From Mucisphaera sp965279675 (lineage in GTDB: Bacteria; Planctomycetota; Phycisphaerae; Phycisphaerales; Phycisphaeraceae): a stretch of 64,000 nucleotides of DNA. Both the position numbers and the translations under genes were made by a program. The DNA lies in assembly GCF_965279675.1 (NCBI RefSeq), contig NZ_CBDIIJ010000002.1, positions 2,108,001 through 2,172,000 on the forward strand. The letters run 5' to 3'. The stretch's first letter is position 1. Every line of letters begins with the position of its first letter. Below are positions 27,433-34,404 of this stretch, piece by piece. The notes under the pieces are model-generated. The model worked only from the letters and a program-made list of their open reading frames with translations. It was not told the origin of the DNA and did no database searches.

Positions 27433-27541
27433 CCGTCCAATATTTGACCGCCGTCAACCTTGCTTAGAGCCTTTGAGGGATTAGACTTGTGAAACGGATA
27501 TCAGTCCGCCACTATCAAACCATCCTGGTTGGAGAAGAAAG

Positions 27542-29029
27542 ATGAATCGCTCGACGCACGCCCTCTGTACCGCCGCATGCCTCGCCCTCGCCACCTCCGC
27601 CCAGGCCCAGACCAGCGTCGACCTCAACACCTGGACCCAGCAGGGCCCCTCAGGCAACGGCAACTGGCTCGTCGAAAACGCCGGCGACTCGGTCTTCCAG
27701 ACCATCAACGGCCAGCCCACCTACTTCGTCAGCCCCAACGACTTCTTCAACACCACCATCCAGGGCTCCTTCCTCCGCAACCGCAACCGCCAGGCCGGAT
27801 TCAACGACAACGACTTCATCGGCTTCGTCTTCGGCTTCAACTCCCCCCCAGGTGAGTTCAACACCGATGCCACCTTCTACCTCCTCGACTGGAAACGCGG
27901 AAACCAGTCCGGCACCGAAGAAGGCTTCCGGCTCTCACGCGTCAACGGCACCGACACCCCGCCCTTCGGCAACGCAGAAAACGACAACCTCCCCAACTAC
28001 GACGTCCTCGCCACCAACACCGGCTCAACCCTCGGCTGGGAAAACAACATCGTCTACGACTTCGAACTCCTCTACACCGCCGACCGCATCAAGATCGATA
28101 TCACCGGCGGCACCGGCGACTTCGAAAACGGCCTCACCGTCTTCGACCTCTCCAAGGAAGTCATCGGCGTCCCCGCCTTCGAAACCGGACGGTTCGGCTT
28201 CTACAACCACTCCCAGCAAGGCGTCGAATACCGCTCCTTCACCCTCACCGAACCCGTCCTCGGAACCACTCCAGGCGACACCGGCACCCTCGAGTTCCTC
28301 GCCCGCGTCGGCACCACCGATACCCAGGACATCCTGGTAACCAACGCCGGTGGCCCGGGAACCCTTATCACCGGCAACGCAGGACTACCCGCTGTCGCCG
28401 AGTTCGCCGGCCCCGTCGATACCGCCTTCTCCCTCACCGACGGACAGGAACAGGGCTTTAGCTACACCTTCTCACCCGCCGCACGAACCGCAGGCACCCC
28501 TGTCACCGACAGCGTCGATATCGCCTCCAACCAAGACGGCACCCACCTCATCAACCTCTCCGGAACCGCCGTCGGCCCCGTCGCCGAGTTCGAATTCGAA
28601 AGCGAGCCCCTCCTCGCCGGAGACACCCTCGACTTCGGCTCCATCGTCGCCGACGAAACCACCACCATCGACCTAAACATCCTCAACACATCGACCGACG
28701 CCGTCGGCCGCAACCTCGCGCTCAGCAACCTCACGATCCTCGATATCACTATCACCGGCGACGACGCCGACCACTTCGAATTGGTCAACGACCTCATCGG
28801 AAACGAGTTATTCAGAGGCAGCAGCCAGGATCTCACCCTCCTCTTCGACCCCGCTCTCATCGTCGGCGATTTCAACGCCACCCTCACCATCTTCACCGAC
28901 GAAGACGCACCCCTCGCCGGCGACGGCACCACCTTCACCTTCAACCTCGTCGGCAACGCCACCGAAATCCCCGAGCCCGCCCTCAGCGGCCTCCTCGGCC
29001 TCGCCCTCCTCGCCCGTCGACGCAAATAA
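27542..29029 (+). CDS. Secreted PEP-CTERM protein with thrombospondin-C-like and HYDIN-like domains
   Basis: 495 residues; GGAGAAGAAAG precedes the ATG. After a signal peptide (ALCTAACLALATSAQAQ) the first 230 residues resemble the calcium-binding thrombospondin C-terminal fold (NDNDFIGFVFGFNSPPGEF, YLLDWKRGNQSGTEEGFRL). Two Ig-like domains of the choice-of-anchor/HYDIN type follow (LDFGSIVADETTTIDLNILN, GSSQDLTLLFDPALIVGDF). The C-terminus is a sorting tail: EIPEPALSGLLGLALLARRR. It is probably a surface adhesion or matrix protein. A hairpin repeat lies 33 bases after the stop, in sense orientation. Confidence 0.83.
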   Translation: MNRSTHALCTAACLALATSAQAQTSVDLNTWTQQGPSGNGNWLVENAGDSVFQTINGQPTYFVSPNDFFNTTIQGSFLRNRNRQAGFNDNDFIGFVFGFNSPPGEFNTDATFYLLDWKRGNQSGTEEGFRLSRVNGTDTPPFGNAENDNLPNYDVLATNTGSTLGWENNIVYDFELLYTADRIKIDITGGTGDFENGLTVFDLSKEVIGVPAFETGRFGFYNHSQQGVEYRSFTLTEPVLGTTPGDTGTLEFLARVGTTDTQDILVTNAGGPGTLITGNAGLPAVAEFAGPVDTAFSLTDGQEQGFSYTFSPAARTAGTPVTDSVDIASNQDGTHLINLSGTAVGPVAEFEFESEPLLAGDTLDFGSIVADETTTIDLNILNTSTDAVGRNLALSNLTILDITITGDDADHFELVNDLIGNELFRGSSQDLTLLFDPALIVGDFNATLTIFTDEDAPLAGDGTTFTFNLVGNATEIPEPALSGLLGLALLARRRK

Positions 29030-29061
29030 CCAAACTCCCAACAAGCAAACACCATCTCCAC

Positions 29062-29090
29062 CACGAGCCCTCGACGGAAGTCGAGGGGCC
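29062..29090 (+). repeat. Hairpin repeat type D (GNRA loop), copy 1
   Basis: CACGA leads into a stem GCCCTCGAC / GTCGAGGGGC closed by a GGAA tetraloop (GNRA class). It is 33 bases downstream of the stop at 29029, in sense orientation. Confidence 0.75.
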
Positions 29091-29101
29091 TCTCCCTCAA
29101 T

Positions 29102-29127
29102 AACCCGGTCGCGACGCGGCCGGGCTC
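29102..29127. repeat. Hairpin repeat type C (GAGCCCGG family)
   Basis: AACCCGG-T-CGCG / CGCG-G-CCGGGCTC; a near-perfect palindrome belonging to the family at 42513, 43978 and 44121. Confidence 0.7.
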
Positions 29128-29159
29128 TGACGCAAAAAAAACACCCCTCCCCTACGGCT

Positions 29160-29188
29160 GCCACGCCCTTTCCAGGGGCGTACCGACC
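29160..29188 (-). repeat. Hairpin repeat type B
   Basis: On the minus strand GGTCGGTACGCCCC...GGGCGTGGCA. It aligns with 42373-42408, which has the same flanks GGTCGG and GTGGCA but a different stem. Confidence 0.6.
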
Positions 29189-29199
29189 ACCAACAACCA

Positions 29200-29257
29200 C
29201 GGGTGGCTGTGGGCACGTGGTACATCCGCCGAAGGAGGGCCGCATGCCCACAGAACC
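29200..29257 (-). repeat. Hairpin repeat type A (GGTTCTGTGG...CCACAGCCACCC), copy 1
   Basis: Read on the minus strand it begins GGTTCTGTGGGCA and ends TGCCCACAGCCACCC, so the ends pair. The interior (CCTCCTTCGGCGGATGTACC) is shared with the copy at 38228-38284. Confidence 0.8.
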
Positions 29258-29306
29258 AGAAACCACGACCGACGAGCCCCCGGCGCAACCCGAAGGCCCC
29301 CTCCAA

Positions 29307-29376
29307 GCCGGGCCGCGACGCGGCCTCGGTCTTCCACCTCTAACCCCCAACCCAACCGCGACGCGGCCGGGCTCTC
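29307..29376. repeat. Two more type C hairpins in tandem
   Basis: CCGGGCCGCG/CGCGGCCTCGG at 29308-29329 and AACCGCG/CGCGGCC...GGGCTC at 29350-29376. Together with 29062-29257 the 442-base gap from 29030 to 29471 is almost entirely structured repeats, with no gene. Confidence 0.6.
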
Positions 29377-29471
29377 AGACATAAGACACCCCCGTCACCC
29401 CACGCAACCACACCCCTCACGAACCCCAATCCCAGCTACCACAAGAATCCACCATCATCTACAATCCGCCC

Positions 29472-29783
29472 ATGCCCCGCCTCCCCCTCATCCTCCTCCT
29501 CCTCACCGCCAACCTCGCCATCGCTCTCCACTGGCACCACCACCCCCAACCCCTCGCCACCCTCGACCCCATCCCCGCCGGCCTCCGCCTCAACCCCAAC
29601 ACCGCCACCCACGCCGACCTCCAGCTCCTCCCAGGCGTCGGCCCCACCCTCGCCACCTACATCACCAACCACCGCCAACAACACGGCCCCTTCACCCACC
29701 TCACCCAACTCGACAACGTCCCCAGAATCGGCCCCAAAACCCTCCAAAACCTCACCCCCTGGCTCACCCTGAAAGACGAATAA
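29472..29783 (+). CDS. ComEA-like helix-hairpin-helix protein
   Basis: 103 residues. An N-terminal hydrophobic segment (LPLILLLLTANLAIALHW) acts as a signal anchor. From residue 38 it reads LRLNPNTATHADLQLLPGVG and then NVPRIGPKTLQNLTPWL, a pair of helix-hairpin-helix motifs of the ComEA type. ComEA binds incoming DNA at the membrane during natural transformation. No other com gene is in the window, so competence is only a possibility. It is a short protein with the DNA-binding unit and anchor and little else. A type D hairpin repeat starts 29 bases after the stop. Confidence 0.8.
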   Translation: MPRLPLILLLLTANLAIALHWHHHPQPLATLDPIPAGLRLNPNTATHADLQLLPGVGPTLATYITNHRQQHGPFTHLTQLDNVPRIGPKTLQNLTPWLTLKDE

Positions 29784-29811
29784 AAAAACCACCTCACCCC
29801 ATCACCCGCAC

Positions 29812-29839
29812 CACGAGCCCCGGACGGAAGTCCGGGGTG
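29812..29839 (+). repeat. Hairpin repeat type D (GNRA loop), copy 2
   Basis: CACGA then stem CCCCGGAC / GTCCGGGG closed by GGAA. Same loop as copy 1 but with changed stem pairs (compensatory). It is 29 bases after the comEA-like stop, sense orientation. Confidence 0.75.
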
Positions 29840-29863
29840 CCGCCCCAACCACCTTGCCCTGTT

Positions 29864-29887
29864 CGAGCCGCGGTGTGTCACCGCGGC
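29864..29887. repeat. Hairpin repeat type C variant
   Basis: GCCGCGGTG-TGT-CACCGCGGC, nine perfect pairs. It shares the TGTCAC centre with other type C copies, but its stem bases are exchanged. Confidence 0.65.
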
Positions 29888-29965
29888 AGTGCAAAAGGCC
29901 ACCAACTTGCCAAAGCCTGACCATCGATAACATGAGTCCCACGAACACCACAACGAGAAACACCC

Positions 29966-31297
29966 ATGCCCACGACCCAAAGAAAACAACGCAGAATACT
30001 TCTTAGCACGGTCTTAGGGCTATTAGTGTTTCTGCCATTAAGCGCTTACTTCGTCAACAGCTTCCTGATCGCAAGAGCACTCGAAGAAGCAAAACAACGA
30101 GCCATCGCATCAGGCGACCCGATTACAGCCGCAGACCTCAACAACCGGCAATTGCTGCCAGACGATCAGAACAGCGCACTCGGATTCGCCGAAGTCTACA
30201 CATTGCTGGAGAACCAACGAGAGACTCAACCCGAGTTCGAGAAGGCCAATGACGAGTTTCAGATACTCTTGCACGAGCACGATGCAGCCAGGCAACTAGG
30301 CCAAACGTATCCAGCGGATGTTTACCAAGAAATACAAACCCACCTCACCAGGAACCAGCAGATCATTCAGGCCGCGCTCGATGTGTCGATTACCGAATCA
30401 GGCCGCATGCCGGTTGACTACACCTCGGAGTTTCCGGTCAATGCAGTACTAATGCCCTGGCTCGGACAGGCCAGAGACCTAGCACGCCTGCTCGGCTTAC
30501 AGGCAATCGCAAATGCCCAGACAAACCAAAGAGAAAAAGCTGTCGACACCTTGATCGCACAGCAGAACCTCGCGCGCAGCCTACGGAACGATCCCAGTCT
30601 GCTTAGTCAACTCATTGGCATCAGCATCGATGCAGAAGCAAAGCAAGCCATCGAGGAGGTGCTGGCAACGTTGCCTCTGGATAGCCAGGCTTTATCGAGA
30701 ATCCGAGAAAACGTGATCGGTGGCGATCCCGTACGCAGAATGACACGAGCAATAACCGCAGAGAGGGTCTTTAGCCTTCAGGCCATCGATATGCATCCGA
30801 ACACCTGGGACGCTCTCTTAAATGAGCCATTTACGAGAACGGCTTATTTTCTGCTCGGTGGTCACAATAAATCTCGCTTAGACATACACGAGAAATACGA
30901 AACACTGAAGGCCATGGACCCTATGAACTTTCATCAGGTAATCGAAAGCTCTTCAAAGCACCTGAGTATCGGGCCCAGTGCTGTCGCAGAAATGCTCGAC
31001 AGCTCATACGTCGGAGCCATGAAGATTGCCGTTGCCATCCACCATTCCTACACCATCACCGACACAGCCCTCGCGATCCATCTCTACATCAATGACAACG
31101 GGTCACTGCCGAAATCACTGGAATCGCTAGTGCCGGATTACCTCCCAGAGATCCCGCCGGATCACCTCAACCCCGGCAGCAATCTCCTGATGGAAACCAC
31201 CGACAGCGGCCTCCGACTTCACTCAGCGGGTAACCCCGAGATCTATACCAGTGAAGATCAGTCCCCCATCGAGTTCCACATCATCTACCCCCGCTAA
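29966..31297 (+). CDS. Membrane-anchored protein of unknown function
   Basis: 443 residues. One N-terminal membrane segment (ILLSTVLGLLVFLPLSAYFV) follows a basic start, leaving a large extracytoplasmic helical domain. The last 80 residues (AIHLYINDNGSLPKSLESLV, then PDYLPEIPPDHLNPGSNL) look like the C-terminal part found in pseudopilin-type and planctomycete surface proteins, where LP.SL..L.PdYLp.iP.D is common. There is no catalytic motif. The gene is clearly more AT-rich than its neighbours and lacks their strong third-position bias, so it may be recently acquired or weakly expressed. Function unknown. Confidence 0.75.
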   Translation: MPTTQRKQRRILLSTVLGLLVFLPLSAYFVNSFLIARALEEAKQRAIASGDPITAADLNNRQLLPDDQNSALGFAEVYTLLENQRETQPEFEKANDEFQILLHEHDAARQLGQTYPADVYQEIQTHLTRNQQIIQAALDVSITESGRMPVDYTSEFPVNAVLMPWLGQARDLARLLGLQAIANAQTNQREKAVDTLIAQQNLARSLRNDPSLLSQLIGISIDAEAKQAIEEVLATLPLDSQALSRIRENVIGGDPVRRMTRAITAERVFSLQAIDMHPNTWDALLNEPFTRTAYFLLGGHNKSRLDIHEKYETLKAMDPMNFHQVIESSSKHLSIGPSAVAEMLDSSYVGAMKIAVAIHHSYTITDTALAIHLYINDNGSLPKSLESLVPDYLPEIPPDHLNPGSNLLMETTDSGLRLHSAGNPEIYTSEDQSPIEFHIIYPR

Positions 31298-31301
31298 CGA
31301 C

Positions 31302-31835
31302 TCACCCCGCCACCTTCAAAACCCCACGCCTTCTCAGCCGCGTCGGCACCACCGCCCGCGTCATCACCCGGTTCGCCGGCTCGCTCTCGACCTCCCCATA
31401 GGTTGCCGGGTCGTCCTCCAGCATCGCCCCGATATGCGCCCGCCCCACGAAACAGGTGCCCTCCGGCACCATCAGGCTCCGCGCCCGAACCACGCCTCGA
31501 CAATCCCCCTCTTCCGCCAGAATGGCTTCCCCAAACACCGTCGCGTCGCCGTCGTAACGGCCCGCGATACTTAGCATCCCGCACACGACCCGCCCAATCA
31601 TCCCGCTCCCCGGCTCGACCCGCACATGCCCCATCGTCGACACGTCACGATGCGTGTCACGACGAATCAGCACGTCGTCGAACGTGAAGTGGCGGGTGCA
31701 CGTCGGGCACGTCGCCGAGATCGCACGACCCGACACCTCGAACCCACGCCCACACGTCGGGCAGCTCACCCATCGACGCGAGCGCGGCTCGGGCTGCCGG
31801 GTCGTCGATCGACCCAGGGCCGGCTTGATCGGCAT
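31302..31835 (-). CDS. Bactofilin-like protein with N-terminal zinc ribbon
   Basis: 177 residues. The N-terminal part carries two CxxC knuckles (SCPTCGRGFEV and TCPTCTRHF), a rubredoxin-like zinc ribbon. The rest has the short beta-repeat periodicity of polymer-forming bactofilins (GMLSIAGRYDGDATVFGEAI, CRGVVRARSLMVPEGTCFVG). Bactofilins form nucleotide-free cytoskeletal filaments. The gene starts three bases after the stop of the bactofilin gene upstream, so the two are surely co-transcribed and may co-polymerise. The ribbon could dock a partner. The bactofilin call rests on repeat pattern and context. Confidence 0.7.
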   Translation of the reverse strand: MPIKPALGRSTTRQPEPRSRRWVSCPTCGRGFEVSGRAISATCPTCTRHFTFDDVLIRRDTHRDVSTMGHVRVEPGSGMIGRVVCGMLSIAGRYDGDATVFGEAILAEEGDCRGVVRARSLMVPEGTCFVGRAHIGAMLEDDPATYGEVESEPANRVMTRAVVPTRLRRRGVLKVAG

Positions 31836-31838
31836 GAC

Positions 31839-32366
31839 TTACGCCGCCTGGGCGTCGCCCGCCGCTTCTTGCTGCTGCTGTTGCTGACGACGACGCTCGA
31901 GCAACGTCGCCACCGCCGAAGGCATCGTCCGCACGCCACCCTCGTCACCGCCCGACTCACGCATCGAAGCACGCGGAGCCGACGCCGGCTGCTTTCGACC
32001 ATTCATAAACGCCTCGGCCGATTCCATCGCCGTCGGGCTCACGCAGAGATCGCCATCGAAGATCGCGCCCTCTTCCACCTGAAGCTGCGGCGCGAAAATC
32101 CGGCCCTTCACACGGCAACCCGGCAGCAGGTGCACGGCGTGCTCAGCCACGATCACCGCTTCGACCTCTCCGGCCATCAGCACGGTCCCCGCCACCACGG
32201 TCCCGCGAACCCGTGCGCTCTCACCAACCTCGATCGAGCGAGTCACCCGCAACTCGCCCTCGAACTGACCGAGGAGGGTCGCGTCGTTATCAATCGTCAG
32301 GTCGCCGGCGATATGACAGTCGGCTCCAAGCACGGTACGGCTCTGGTTCTGGGCATCAGAAGGCAT
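31839..32366 (-). CDS. Bactofilin (polymer-forming cytoskeletal protein)
   Basis: 175 residues from the ATG at 32366 (GGAG upstream). The core, about 12-110, has the regular beta-helix pattern of DUF583/bactofilin. Its turns include GADCHIAGDLTIDNDATLLG, QFEGELRVTRSIEVGESARV and CRVKGRIFAPQLQVEEGAIF. It is followed by a disordered tail with a Gln run. Bactofilins organise envelope growth, stalks or chromosome-related structures. Together with the zinc-ribbon paralogue three bases downstream this is a two-gene operon. Confidence 0.85.
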   Translation of the reverse strand: MPSDAQNQSRTVLGADCHIAGDLTIDNDATLLGQFEGELRVTRSIEVGESARVRGTVVAGTVLMAGEVEAVIVAEHAVHLLPGCRVKGRIFAPQLQVEEGAIFDGDLCVSPTAMESAEAFMNGRKQPASAPRASMRESGGDEGGVRTMPSAVATLLERRRQQQQQQEAAGDAQAA

Positions 32367-32550
32367 CAGATCACACTCCAAAAGGACAAACGATCCGGAG
32401 CGCCACGGCTCCGGCGACTCCCCACGTATCGGACACCCCCCAACCCGCACACCCCTCACAAACCCACCCCCACTTCTCGGACCTTCGCGTTGTCAGGCGC
32501 ACAATCCGACCCAGAACCCCGCGCACACCACAACCCTCTATCCTGTGCGC

Positions 32551-33396
32551 ATGGACCCGCGCACCCGACGCACGCTCCGACAGCATCTGCACACCGATGC
32601 CCTCCTCGGCGTCGACGCCGTGCCGATCGCGATCACGGGTGATCCCGCAGACCCCACACCCGAATCGCCCCTTGAGCGGCCAAAATCACCGGTCCAAAAT
32701 GCGCCCAAACGGCCTCAAACCGAGTCAAAACAGCCGAATCTGCTCGAAAACGAGCCCGCAACCCTGCTTAAAGAACAGGCAGTCAAACCCCTGAAAACCG
32801 ACGCCAAGCTACGTATTCTCAACGACTTAAGTGCCAAAGTCGCCGGCTGCACAGATTGTGGGCTCGCCGCCGGCCGGACCCAGACCGTCTTCGGCGAAGG
32901 CAACCCCGACGCCGAGATCATGTTCATCGGCGAGGGCCCCGGCCAGAACGAAGATGAGCAGGGGCGCCCGTTCGTCGGCCGGGCAGGGGGGTTGCTCGAT
33001 AAACAAATTGCTGCCATGGGCTTAGAGCGATCCGACGTCTACATCGCCAACGTCGTTAAATGCCGCCCGCCCGGCAACCGCAACCCCGCCGCCGATGAGG
33101 TTGCCGCTTGTTCCAAGTATCTTCAGGAACAGATCTTAACGATCCAGCCCAAGGTCATCATCACCCTTGGCGGGCCCGCCGCCAAGCTCGTGCTGGAGAC
33201 CTCCGAGGGCATCACCCGGCTCCGCGGGACCTGGCACGAATACCGGGGCGTCAACCCGCCCGTCCCGGTGATGCCGACTTTCCACCCGGCGTATCTCCTG
33301 CGTGCATATACAGTCGAGAACCGCAAGCTCGTCTGGAGCGACCTCCTCGCCGCCCTCGAACGCGTCGGACGGACCCCGCCGACGTCCAAGAAATAG
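32551..33396 (+). CDS. Family 4 (iron-sulfur) uracil-DNA glycosylase
   Basis: About 281 residues; GTG at 32545 is an alternative start two codons upstream. The N-terminal 95 residues are low-complexity. The catalytic domain begins at GCTDCGLAAGRTQTVFGEGN. GEGPGQNEDEQGRPFVGRAG is motif A, FHPAYLLR is motif B, and the Cys residues of TDC, KCRPPGNRNP and ACSKYL match the four [4Fe-4S] ligands. The enzyme removes uracil from DNA after cytosine deamination. Its stop is two bases from that of the convergent hydrolase gene, exactly where strand composition flips. Confidence 0.93.
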   Translation: MDPRTRRTLRQHLHTDALLGVDAVPIAITGDPADPTPESPLERPKSPVQNAPKRPQTESKQPNLLENEPATLLKEQAVKPLKTDAKLRILNDLSAKVAGCTDCGLAAGRTQTVFGEGNPDAEIMFIGEGPGQNEDEQGRPFVGRAGGLLDKQIAAMGLERSDVYIANVVKCRPPGNRNPAADEVAACSKYLQEQILTIQPKVIITLGGPAAKLVLETSEGITRLRGTWHEYRGVNPPVPVMPTFHPAYLLRAYTVENRKLVWSDLLAALERVGRTPPTSKK

Positions 33397-33398
33397 CG

Positions 33399-34289
33399 TT
33401 ACTCAATGCCCCGTGCGCGGAGGGAGCGTTCGAGCCAACTCACGGTCTCGTTGTGGTTGCTGAGCCGACTGTGAACGAAGACTCGGGTCGGCCAGGGGCG
33501 ATCGGGGAGAGTTTCGTGCTCGTCGCCAAGTAACTTGTAATCAAGCTCTTGCGCTTGCATCGCCGTGATCATGCCGACGTTCGCAGCGGCTAAGTGGTTG
33601 GTGAAGATGCTGAAGAGACGGTGCTCTTCGGGGTCTTCTGCGGCCCAGTCGATGAAGGTGTCCCACTCGCCGTAGCTGGCGTCGAGGAGGTGGACTTCAT
33701 CGATGTGCTCACGCACTCCGCCAAAGGCGAGGCATCGTCCGATCGCCCGAAATGCTCCCGAGTGGCCCGAGAGCACGACCTTTCCAAGTGCAGGTGCAGC
33801 CTGATCTTGTGTGCTGATTGATTGGCGGACCTCATCCAGCAGATCGCGCAGCCCATTTTGATCTGCGAGTTTGCCGCAGCCGGAATCAGGGGCGTTGTAG
33901 GGGCCCTGAGGGAAGACGAGCACGAGCGGTCGGCCGCTTGCTTCGAGCTGTTCGCGGATCCTGAATTCATCGACGGCTTTTCGGACGTGGTTCCGATGGC
34001 CGTGGAAGTAGACCAGCACATCAATCGTGTCGCTGATGGAGACGCTCGCGGGGATGTAGATGAGGACGGTGTTGTCCTCGTAGTGGTCTTCGGCTGGATA
34101 GAGGATGTTGTTGCGGGTGTAGCCGGCTTGGCGGCTGGCGTGGGGATAGGGGGCCGAATCGAGGTTCAGCCAGAGGGTTCTGCCGGGCAGCGGCAGGGGT
34201 GCTTCAGCGGGTGTGTTGGCGTGTGTTGCCGATAACCCGGTGATCAGGCATAGCCATACGCTTAACAGGTGTAATTGACTGATTGGCAT
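33399..34289 (-). CDS. Secreted alpha/beta-hydrolase-like protein
   Basis: 296 residues with a signal peptide (LHLLSVWLCLITGLSATHA). VLVYFHGHRNHVRKAVDEF and later KVVLSGHSGAFRAIG give the oxyanion His-Gly and a GHSG nucleophile elbow with Ser. HLLDASYGEWDTF could supply the acid and RLSNHNE the His. This is an esterase/lipase-like fold, substrate unknown. Codon use is less extreme than in neighbours. Its 3' end converges with the glycosylase gene. First gene in the window with the right-hand compositional type. Confidence 0.72.
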   Translation of the reverse strand: MPISQLHLLSVWLCLITGLSATHANTPAEAPLPLPGRTLWLNLDSAPYPHASRQAGYTRNNILYPAEDHYEDNTVLIYIPASVSISDTIDVLVYFHGHRNHVRKAVDEFRIREQLEASGRPLVLVFPQGPYNAPDSGCGKLADQNGLRDLLDEVRQSISTQDQAAPALGKVVLSGHSGAFRAIGRCLAFGGVREHIDEVHLLDASYGEWDTFIDWAAEDPEEHRLFSIFTNHLAAANVGMITAMQAQELDYKLLGDEHETLPDRPWPTRVFVHSRLSNHNETVSWLERSLRARGIE

Positions 34290-34404
34290 GGTTTTACACT
34301 CTCATATCGATTGTTGAGTGGAAGGTTGGGGGAGCGGTTCAAGCCGGGGTTTTGCGCGACCCGATCTATAGAGGTACGGCTCGTTGCGCCGCGAGAGGTA
34401 TGCC

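Larger units (their letters stand above)
32400..34400. other. Strand-composition switch point (candidate replication origin region)
   Basis: Left of about 33.4 kb the + strand is C-rich: plus genes end codons in C, minus genes in G. Right of it the + strand is G/T-rich and the pattern is reversed. The last gene of left type is 32551-33396 and the first of right type is 33399-34289. A change from C-rich to G-rich along the + strand is the sign of a replication origin. No DnaA-box cluster, dnaA or dif-like site is visible in the adjacent gaps. Confidence 0.55.
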
